Positions 1-6,292 of a DNA stretch of 14,108 bases are shown piece after piece. Under the pieces are notes generated by a model. It had not been told where the DNA came from and did no database searches. It saw nothing but the letters and a program-made list of their open reading frames with translations. Position numbers and translations under genes: made by a program. Position 1 is the first letter of the stretch. Each line of letters starts with the position of its first letter. Source of the stretch: a bacterium (GTDB lineage: Bacteria; UBA9089; JASEGY01); NCBI GenBank assembly GCA_030019105.1, contig JASEGY010000049.1, positions 1 to 14,108 of the forward strand. Reading direction: 5' to 3'.

Positions 1-382
1 AATAATGCTGGGGAATTTAAACCTATCTCGGGGTGAAAACTTTTCACTGTCGAGAATTATATCTTCACAAAATCCAAATAAGACTCATGATAACTTAGGA
101 TGTAGAAAAAAGAGATCTACGTGGATTCGAGGGGTAAAGCGGCTTTTACTACAGACGACTAACTTATCCTCATTCCCACGCTCTGCGTGGGAATGTCACT
201 TAAGACGCTCCGCGTTAACAAGATGCAAGGCGTGTGGTGGTTACGTGCCCACGCAGAGCATGGGCACGAGAAGAAATTTTGCCTCACGAATCCGCGTAGA
301 GCCATATTCTCTCAATGCTTTCACCTAAAAATCGGGGAAAACATGAGAGGACTGTCGAAATCAACGTTATAAGGAGACAAAT
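1..382. other. Non-coding leader of the polysaccharide operon
   Basis: I see no credible gene in this stretch. Open frames here run straight through a palindromic repeat and show no family features; one of them reads SFPRSAWEC, which is the known artefact of translating this type of repeat. A Shine-Dalgarno AAGGAG at 371-376 lies 6 nt before the ATG at 383 and sets the start of the first gene. No convincing sigma70 promoter is visible: the best pair I could find (TTGCCT at 279-284, CATATT at 303-308) matches the consensus poorly. No JUMPstart/ops-like GGCGGTAG is present. Confidence 0.6.
171..268. repeat. REP-like paired inverted hairpin repeat
   Basis: Two hairpins face each other. The first (171-195) has perfect 11-bp arms CATTCCCACGC and GCGTGGGAATG around a TCT loop. 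The second (244-268) has arms CGTGCCCACGC and GCATGGGCACG with one C/A mismatch and an AGA loop. Read on the opposite strand, the second is a diverged copy of the first, so the element is a head-to-head pair like a bacterial interspersed mosaic element. A smaller hairpin ACGC-TCC-GCGT (205-215) lies between them. Repeats with this CCCACGCTCTGCGTGGG core are scattered through many environmental Gram-negative genomes. Confidence 0.8.
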
Positions 383-1657
383 ATGCATCTTATTCACCGT
401 AAAACTTGTAGAGTTTGTGGATCCACCGCTTTGACGCCGGTTATCAATCTTGGTGATCAATATTTGCAGGGGTCGTTTGTCAAGCCGGGCAAGGAAATGC
501 CGCCAATGCGCAAAATTTCGACATCGCTGGTGCGCTGTGACCCGATGCGTGACGAAAAGGCCTGCGGCTTGTTGCAGATGGAATTCACCATCCCGCCGGA
601 GGTTCTCTATTCGGCCTACTGGTATCGTTCCGGTACCAACAATACCATGCGTTGCCATCTGAAAGGCATTGTTGATGAAGCTATTGGGCTTGTGAGCAAC
701 AAAGAATCTGCCACTGTTCTCGATATTGGCTGTAATGACGGGACATTATTAGGTTTTTATCCGGGCAGTTTCGTCAAGTTCGGTGTAGATCCATCCGATG
801 TGGCGCAGGAAATCAAGGCTCCTGTCAGCGTCATTCAGGATATTTTTCCTTCGGAAGAGCTGATTGCGCGACTCAAAGGCTGCACCTTTGACATAATTAC
901 CTCCATAGCCATGTACTACGACCTGGAGGATCCCATCGCCTTTACCCGTGGGATCAAAGAAATTCTTTCCCCTGAAGGCCTCTGGATATTTGAGATGTCT
1001 TATATGCCTACCATGCTCAAAATGACTTCTTATGACACCATTTGTCATGAGCACATCGAGTATTACAGCCTTGCGGTGATCGAACACATCCTCAAGCAGG
1101 CGGGAATGAAGGTAGTTAATGTAACTCACAATGATATAAATGGTGGCAGTCTGCGTTGCCATGCCACACACATCAACAACTTTACCTATAAAAAGGATGA
1201 ATTCCAGCATAACATAAAAACCATGCATCAGGAAGAATTTGACCTTGAACTTGATACAGATAAACCGTACCGGCACTTTCAGGACAGGGTCAATGTCCAC
1301 AGGGAAGAGTTGAATGCTCTCCTGAAAAAATTGAAAAAGGACGGGAAAAGAATCCATATCTATGGGGCATCGACAAAGGGAAATACCATCTTGCAATGGT
1401 GTGGCATAGACCATCGTATCATTGACTATGCAGCGGAGCGGAATCCTGACAAATATGGTGCACTGACGCTTGGAACAGACATTCCCATCATCAGTGAAGA
1501 GGAGTCGCGAGCGATGAAACCGGACTATTATCTTGTGTTGCCGTGGCATTTCAAACAAGAATTTCTGGAGCGGGAAAAAGAGACTCTTAAGCAAGGGACT
1601 GGTTTGATTTTCCCATTGCCAACTGTCGATATAATCCGGCATACAGGCGGAGCATAA
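383..1657 (+). CDS. Zinc-binding class I SAM-dependent C-methyltransferase (nucleotide-sugar type)
   Basis: A 424-residue protein with the three-part layout of the sugar C-methyltransferases (TylC3/NovU/TcaB9 type). The N-terminal zinc module has Cys9, Cys12, Cys52 and Cys61. The SAM-binding Rossmann fold has motif VLDIGCNDGTLL at 112-123. A C-terminal domain with IHIYGASTKGN at 324-334 matches the Methyltransf_14 type. In this family Tyr, Glu and His residues near the active site handle the proton next to the keto group; candidates here are Tyr79/Tyr81 and Glu223-His224 in HEHIEYYS (222-229). The expected substrate is an NDP-4-keto-6-deoxy sugar, methylated on carbon, which fits the gmd-family genes downstream. 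The odd point is CX8C spacing in the second zinc pair instead of the usual CX2C. The start is supported by AAGGAG at 371-376. The next gene begins 2 nt after the stop. The substrate and the methylated carbon are not readable from the sequence. Confidence 0.88.
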   Translation: MHLIHRKTCRVCGSTALTPVINLGDQYLQGSFVKPGKEMPPMRKISTSLVRCDPMRDEKACGLLQMEFTIPPEVLYSAYWYRSGTNNTMRCHLKGIVDEAIGLVSNKESATVLDIGCNDGTLLGFYPGSFVKFGVDPSDVAQEIKAPVSVIQDIFPSEELIARLKGCTFDIITSIAMYYDLEDPIAFTRGIKEILSPEGLWIFEMSYMPTMLKMTSYDTICHEHIEYYSLAVIEHILKQAGMKVVNVTHNDINGGSLRCHATHINNFTYKKDEFQHNIKTMHQEEFDLELDTDKPYRHFQDRVNVHREELNALLKKLKKDGKRIHIYGASTKGNTILQWCGIDHRIIDYAAERNPDKYGALTLGTDIPIISEEESRAMKPDYYLVLPWHFKQEFLEREKETLKQGTGLIFPLPTVDIIRHTGGA

Positions 1658-1659
1658 TC

Positions 1660-4263
1660 ATGTCAAAACCACGCGGTCTCTTTCTTAATACAATCAAGGC
1701 ACAATGCAGTATTTATGAGTCAGGGCACATGGCATTTGAATGTCTGCGGCAATCAAACCGGTATGTATTAGACTACCTGGAAATTGACGCACAAACATCG
1801 CAGCTTGGCATATATGATTTTTATCTCTTCAACTATCACCACATGACGATGAGTTGGCTGGATACCAGTTTGCTGCAAAAGCTTACGGGCAAAAAATTTA
1901 CTCTGGTGCTGGAAACCCTGCCCAATAATCCATTTCCGCTTTGCCCACCCGAAGATTTTGATGCATATCTGGCACTGGATCCTACGATGAATTACCCGGA
2001 CAGGCGGGTCTACGCATTTCCCCGACCGCTGGAAGTACCGCCACAACTACCACCTTATGTTGATCGAGGTATGCCGGTTATCGGTAGTTTCGGCTTCGCC
2101 ACACCGGGCAAGGGATTTGAACTGGTAGTGGATGCGGTTGGTCGTGAGTTTGAAAAAGCAGTAGTTAGGATTAACATTCCGTCAGCAACATATGCCGATA
2201 ATTTCTGCTTCACTTTGCATCGAATGAATTATGCCCGCTATCTGGGCGACCTTTGCCGACATGTTGCGCGCCCCGGAATTGATGTACAGGTTACATATGA
2301 CTTTCTTCCAAAGGACGAACTGATCACCTGGTGCAGTCAGAACACCCTAAATTGTTTTCTCTACCACAGAGACCAACCAGGGCTTGCTGCCACTACTGAT
2401 CAGGCTATAACCAGTGGACGGCCACTGGCGGTCTCGTCAAATGAAACATTTCGCCACATCCATTTGTACACTCAGCCCTATCCGTTCCAAAGTCTGCGCG
2501 AATCTATCGCCTCCTCTGCGTCGGCTGTGCAGCAGATGCAGCGGGACTGGGCACCGCTCAGATGCGCTGAACACCTGGAAGCGGTTCTTGAAGATTTTGA
2601 ACTTCTCCCAAGCAGACCTTACAACCTGATTGTGAACAGCGCACCGTCGGCTATGTCACCAAAACCGGTTGTCATTGTTGTGTCTCACAAAGAAAATCAG
2701 TGCGGAATACATCAGTACGGGGTCAATATTGTTACCGCCCTAAGCAAGTCAGAGCGTTACGCTTTTGAACACGTACTCTGTTCTTCAGCAGATGAGCTTT
2801 GTCAACATGTCACAAGGTTACAACCTGCGGTAATAATCTATAACTACTACCCTTTCACAATGCCGTGGCTTTCACCTGAGATAACCCGGCGCTATCAAAT
2901 ACCATGTTTGGGAGTCATGCATGAAGTGACGCAAGAAGATGCGGACAACGCCACCACAGAGATGTTTGACTATCATCTATGCCCCGACCCGACTCTGGAA
3001 GTGCGGAATCCCTGCATTATCAAAACTAAACGGCTTATCGCTCCGTATATCAACACACGGATAGTGCCCGAGATTCCTGTTATAGGCAGTTTTGGATTCG
3101 GTTTCAGGAATAAAGGATTTCAAAAGGTCGTCACAAAGGTACAGGAAGAGTTTGATCAGGCTATTATCCGCCTGCATTTGCCACTGAACGACATGGTTGA
3201 TCCTACCGGGGCGGAGCACGCATTTAAAACAGCCGAAGAGTGCCGGGGAGTTCTGCATAAACCTGGAATTGAGTTGCGTATCAGCCACAATTTTCTGGAA
3301 AAGAAAGAGCTACTGAACTTTCTCGCAGCGAATACCATTAACTGCTTTTTTTATGAAACAAACAGGGTCAAGGGCATTTCCAGCGTCATAGAACATGCCC
3401 TGGCGGTCCAGCGGCCGATGGCGATTTCAAAATGCGGCATGTTCCGCCATGTATTAAATGCTGCACCCTCAATATGCATTGAGGATACTTCGTTGCGTCA
3501 GATCATTTCCAACGGGATTGCTCCTTTGGTTCCATTCTACAACGAGTGGAGCGAGGCCAGTTTTATTATGGATTACGAAATGCTGCTTGACAGAGTTAGA
3601 AATACTCAAGCGGTACTTTGGGGTGGGTATAACCGGATTCTTGACAACCAAGCTCGCCTGTATTACCAGCCAGTGATCAGCAGGCTCTTTACCTTGGTGC
3701 CGGATATGATGGCTCGAAAAATTCCTGAAGCCAATGTACAGCAGGCTTTTGTGTTGAGTACAGTTGAAAAATTTGCCGAGTCAATAAATACACCCAGAAT
3801 TCTCTGTATCGGCAGTTATGATGACACGGCTGCTTCTGGGCTTAAAGCCCTTGGCTACCATATAGATGAAATTGATCCGGCTCTGAATTGCGACCTAAAC
3901 ACATTTTTTCATCTGCCAACAACTCATAAGACACATTACGACATCATTTTTTCAACATCGGTTATCGAGCATGTAGAAGATGACGAGATGTTCGTTCGTC
4001 AGATCGATGAGTTACTTGCGCCTGGTGGCGTCGCGATTATTACGTGCGACTATAGTGATCAATACAAGCCAGGCGACCAAATACCACAAGAGGATTTTCG
4101 TCTTTACACCAAAAAAGACTTGATGGAACGTCTTCTACCATGTATGCGACACTGTTCACTGGTTGACAGTCCTGCTTGGGAGTATATGGAGCCTGATTTT
4201 ACTTATGCAGGATGCCGGTATACATTTGCAGCTTTTGTAGTTCGGAAGGACAGAACATATTAA
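1660..4263 (+). CDS. Tandem GT-B-like glycosyltransferase pair fused to a SAM methyltransferase
   Basis: An 867-residue protein of three modules. Module A (about 1-325) and module B (about 335-660) are diverged copies of the same GT-B-like unit. Paired landmarks are QCSIYESG (15-22) and QCGIHQYG (347-354); FNYHHMTMSWL (57-67) and YNYYPFTMPWL (394-404); PVIGSFGF (139-146) and PVIGSFGF (473-480); NTLNCFLYH (228-236) and NTINCFFYE (558-566); and DQAITSGRPLAVS (247-259) and EHALAVQRPMAIS (578-590). The last pair resembles the C-terminal EAMACGTPVV region of GT4 enzymes, but the EX7E glutamates are not clearly kept, least of all in module A. Module C (about 712-867) is a class I methyltransferase: RILCIGSYDD (713-722), STSVIEHVEDDEMF (765-778), LLAPGGVAIITCD (785-797). 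AGGCGGAG (1645-1652) sits before the ATG, inside the end of the previous gene, suggesting coupled translation. Likely it adds two sugars, or one module only binds, and methylates the glycan; donor and acceptor are unknown. Confidence 0.75.
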   Translation: MSKPRGLFLNTIKAQCSIYESGHMAFECLRQSNRYVLDYLEIDAQTSQLGIYDFYLFNYHHMTMSWLDTSLLQKLTGKKFTLVLETLPNNPFPLCPPEDFDAYLALDPTMNYPDRRVYAFPRPLEVPPQLPPYVDRGMPVIGSFGFATPGKGFELVVDAVGREFEKAVVRINIPSATYADNFCFTLHRMNYARYLGDLCRHVARPGIDVQVTYDFLPKDELITWCSQNTLNCFLYHRDQPGLAATTDQAITSGRPLAVSSNETFRHIHLYTQPYPFQSLRESIASSASAVQQMQRDWAPLRCAEHLEAVLEDFELLPSRPYNLIVNSAPSAMSPKPVVIVVSHKENQCGIHQYGVNIVTALSKSERYAFEHVLCSSADELCQHVTRLQPAVIIYNYYPFTMPWLSPEITRRYQIPCLGVMHEVTQEDADNATTEMFDYHLCPDPTLEVRNPCIIKTKRLIAPYINTRIVPEIPVIGSFGFGFRNKGFQKVVTKVQEEFDQAIIRLHLPLNDMVDPTGAEHAFKTAEECRGVLHKPGIELRISHNFLEKKELLNFLAANTINCFFYETNRVKGISSVIEHALAVQRPMAISKCGMFRHVLNAAPSICIEDTSLRQIISNGIAPLVPFYNEWSEASFIMDYEMLLDRVRNTQAVLWGGYNRILDNQARLYYQPVISRLFTLVPDMMARKIPEANVQQAFVLSTVEKFAESINTPRILCIGSYDDTAASGLKALGYHIDEIDPALNCDLNTFFHLPTTHKTHYDIIFSTSVIEHVEDDEMFVRQIDELLAPGGVAIITCDYSDQYKPGDQIPQEDFRLYTKKDLMERLLPCMRHCSLVDSPAWEYMEPDFTYAGCRYTFAAFVVRKDRTY

Positions 4264-4336
4264 CATATTATGGATCCTGCGCCGATCCTTCTGAGAAGGA
4301 ACGAGAGAAACGTCTTATTGTCTGTTGAGGAGGCTC
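4264..4336 (+). other. Intra-operon spacer with small hairpin
   Basis: This 73-nt spacer is the only sizeable gap in the first operon. It holds a stem TCCTTC (4286-4291) / GAAGGA (4295-4300) around a TGA loop, overlapped by a weaker GGATC (4272-4276) / GATCC (4284-4288) pairing. There is no U-tract, so it is more likely an RNA processing or stability hairpin than a terminator. Confidence 0.35.
4327..4333 (+). promoter_or_regulatory. Shine-Dalgarno that decides the start of the SDR gene
   Basis: GAGGAGG sits just before ATG 4337. A TTG at 4325 is in the same frame but lies on top of this site, so it would place the ribosome-binding sequence inside the gene. The ATG at 4337 is therefore the better start. 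Confidence 0.75.
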
Positions 4337-5209
4337 ATGCCCGTTATCATTTTCGGCGCCAACTGTCAGGACGGCTATTATCTTGAAAATCTGTATTACT
4401 CCAAATCCGTCGATGTCATTTCCGTCTCAAGATCGGGCATCGGCATTCAGGGAGACGTTGCCAATAGGGGTTTTGTTGAACGCCTTGTCAGAACATACCT
4501 CCCAAGCGCCATCTTTCACCTGGCAGCCAACTCAACCACCCGGCATGAGGCCATTTTTGAGAATCACGCCACCATATCAACAGGCACACTCAATATTCTT
4601 GAATCTGTAAAGAAACACTCTCCGTCCAGCAAGGTTTTTATAACCGGAAGCGGCTTACAGTTCAGAAACACCGGGCAACCGATATCTGAGAATGACGCAT
4701 TCGAGGCGATCACTCCATATTCTGTGGCCCGCATACAGTCGGTTTATACTGCCAGATATTTTCGCTCTCTTGGCATACGGGCGTATGTCGGTTATCTCTT
4801 CCACCACGAAAGTCCCCTTCGCAAAGAGCATCATGTCAGCAAGATGATTGCACTGGCAGTTCAGCGAATAGCCAGCGGCTCAGATGAATCAATCGAGATA
4901 GGTGACATGAGCGTTCAGAAAGAATGGGCATTCGCCGGTGATGTTGCACAGGGCATATTGACTCTGGTTGAGCAGGATGATCAGTTTGAGGCAACTATAG
5001 GTACAGGCATAACATACACCATTCAGGACTGGCTGGAACAGTGCTTCTCCATCATAAAGAAAGACTGGCGTAGTCATGTTAGGCAACGTACCGGATTTAC
5101 TACGGAATATAAGCGTCTGGTTTCTGATCCTACGACAATTCATTCTCTCGGATGGAAGCCTGAAATCACCTTCCATGAACTTGCCCAGATGATGGTTGCT
5201 ACCACATGA
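4337..5209 (+). CDS. Divergent GDP-mannose 4,6-dehydratase-family SDR with altered catalytic residues
   Basis: A 290-residue extended short-chain dehydrogenase. The N-terminal nucleotide-binding turn is GANCQDG (7-13), close to the GITGQDG of the canonical Gmd at 8523. FHLAANS (60-66), FHHESPLRKEHHVSK (155-169) and LGWKPEITFHELAQMMV (271-287) are family landmarks. Against that Gmd, two catalytic positions differ: the SSE triplet that carries the dehydratase glutamate reads SGL at 105-107, and the YxxxK pair reads Tyr128-Arg132 (CGC codon at 4730-4732). The lost glutamate argues against a normal 4,6-dehydratase. It could be a 4-ketoreductase of the Rmd type, an epimerase, or a catalytically weak partner of Gmd. 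Its stop overlaps the next start as ATGA (5206-5209), so the two genes are translationally coupled. The fold call is firm; the reaction is open. Confidence 0.82.
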   Translation: MPVIIFGANCQDGYYLENLYYSKSVDVISVSRSGIGIQGDVANRGFVERLVRTYLPSAIFHLAANSTTRHEAIFENHATISTGTLNILESVKKHSPSSKVFITGSGLQFRNTGQPISENDAFEAITPYSVARIQSVYTARYFRSLGIRAYVGYLFHHESPLRKEHHVSKMIALAVQRIASGSDESIEIGDMSVQKEWAFAGDVAQGILTLVEQDDQFEATIGTGITYTIQDWLEQCFSIIKKDWRSHVRQRTGFTTEYKRLVSDPTTIHSLGWKPEITFHELAQMMVATT

Positions 5210-6234
5210 ACACACATACCCAGAATCAATACGGTATTGCCATCTTTCATAATATCGGGGATATCCTGCTCTGTACACCAATTGCCCGGCAATTGAAGGC
5301 TGACGATCCTGCGTGTCTTATCACATGGTACACATCACAACGGTATGCCTTTGTCCTGAATAACAATCCATATATTGATGAGGTCATTGCCCTTCCAGAC
5401 GTGCCATTCCACAATTGCCGTGTTCTGCCTGTTCTGCAACCACATGTCACTCCTGAAAATGCAGGTGTACTGGCATTAAACGGAGAAATACCCCGTTTGC
5501 GAAATGCGCGTCACTGGACATGTTTTTTCACACCGGCGCCATATCTTAACTTTCACGAATTTGCGAACCTCTACCGGGTGCCAGGCATTGATGATGCGCT
5601 TTCTGATGTTCAGATTGCTGCCAGCAATGGCAGTCTGCTTGACATCATCAAGGCACATGTGAATTTTAACTGGACGGTTTCTGACCTGCCGGTCATGAGA
5701 TTGACCGGTGCAGAAATAGCAAAGGTACACGAATATATTTCTACATTGCCTGCTGGAGTTAAAATTCTCATAGAAACAGAGTTCAAGTCAGCACAATCTT
5801 ATCTTGATATTGATTGCTTGTTTAAGGTGATCACCTCATCATTACATTTGAGGCCTGTTATTATATTTACAGCAAAGAACAAACCGGTTTATTTTGACGA
5901 ACTGAAAAAGGTGTATGAACGGGTATGCTGGTTTTCGGGTGAATTTAGACTAAATGCGGAATTATATAATGCCTGTAATGGTTTTGTCGGGGTTTCGTCC
6001 GGGATATCTACCTTGACATATAGCGATTGGTGCAGAAATGACCTGCCTAAGCTTGAAGCAAGTTTAGGAAAACACTGGAGTGCTTACCAAAGGATATCAC
6101 ATTATAAGTTAATGCCTTGTTATTCAAAGGCCATTTTTATGGAAAAAGTTCCTGACTTTGTCGCTATGCTGCAGGAATCAATTAATGACAATACGAAGCA
6201 AGTAGCATGGGGGGAAAGACATTCATCAAAATAA
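5206..6234 (+). CDS. GT9-family (heptosyltransferase-like) glycosyltransferase
   Basis: A 342-residue protein whose N-terminus matches the ADP-heptose:LPS heptosyltransferase fold: YGIAIFHNIGDILLCTPIAR (9-28) corresponds to the family's RxxxIGDxxxxTP stretch, followed by CLITWYTSQRYAFVLNNNPY (37-56) and DEVIALP (58-64). The C-terminal Rossmann half has VIIFTAKNK (218-226) and FVGVSSGISTLTYSDW (260-275), which stands where GT9 enzymes usually have an acceptor/donor site like DSGPMHLA. That substitution makes the donor sugar uncertain. These enzymes act on the cytoplasmic face of the inner membrane, building lipid-linked or core glycans. The start overlaps the previous stop by 4 nt, with only a weak ribosome-binding site of its own. 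The stop (6232-6234) falls exactly at the recombination junction described next, so the last few residues may not be original. Confidence 0.75.
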   Translation: MNTHTQNQYGIAIFHNIGDILLCTPIARQLKADDPACLITWYTSQRYAFVLNNNPYIDEVIALPDVPFHNCRVLPVLQPHVTPENAGVLALNGEIPRLRNARHWTCFFTPAPYLNFHEFANLYRVPGIDDALSDVQIAASNGSLLDIIKAHVNFNWTVSDLPVMRLTGAEIAKVHEYISTLPAGVKILIETEFKSAQSYLDIDCLFKVITSSLHLRPVIIFTAKNKPVYFDELKKVYERVCWFSGEFRLNAELYNACNGFVGVSSGISTLTYSDWCRNDLPKLEASLGKHWSAYQRISHYKLMPCYSKAIFMEKVPDFVAMLQESINDNTKQVAWGERHSSK

Positions 6235-6292
6235 GAAATTGGTCAAGATGATGGTTAATGCCGACTTAGAAAGGCTAAAGAAAAATGTCTGA
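6233..6292 (+). pseudogene. 3' stub of a second gmd gene
   Basis: In frame from 6233 this reads KKLVKMMVNADLERLKKNV then TGA (6290-6292). It matches the last codons of the intact gmd at 9441-9500, which read KDMVKMMVETDLERLKKNR then stop. Both stretches are 60 nt and align without gaps, with 14 of 19 residues the same. Upstream the frame continues to a TAG at 6203-6205 but does not resemble Gmd there. The stub's stop overlaps the ATG at 6285 of the next gene, so a gmd once lay directly before that glycosyltransferase and was replaced by the operon to the left. Confidence 0.8.

Noticed and set aside
279..308. TTGCCT-N18-CATATT as the promoter of the first operon
   Set aside because: Only four of six matches in each box; this is near chance level in a sequence of this length.
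5..372. Overlapping plus-strand open frames in the leader
   Set aside because: They are translations of the palindromic repeat (FPRSAWEC-type artefact) with no domain features and no ribosome-binding site.
749..1642. Long minus-strand open frame opposite the C-methyltransferase
   Set aside because: It is a shadow of the plus-strand gene, rich in Cys, His and Phe, with no family motif; the plus-strand gene has full domain support.
4325..4327. TTG as the start of the SDR gene
   Set aside because: It overlaps the GAGGAGG that serves the ATG at 4337, and the extra residues MRRL precede the normal family start.
4240..4328. A -1 frame continuation of the 867-residue protein ending in a charged tail (SEKEREKRLIVC)
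   Set aside because: It looks protein-like for about 20 codons, but there is no slippery sequence, and the methyltransferase domain is already complete at the in-frame stop.
4270..4386. Small 38-codon ORF starting at ATG 4270 and overlapping the SDR start
   Set aside because: It has no Shine-Dalgarno and no recognisable sequence, and it is mostly inside the SDR gene in another frame.
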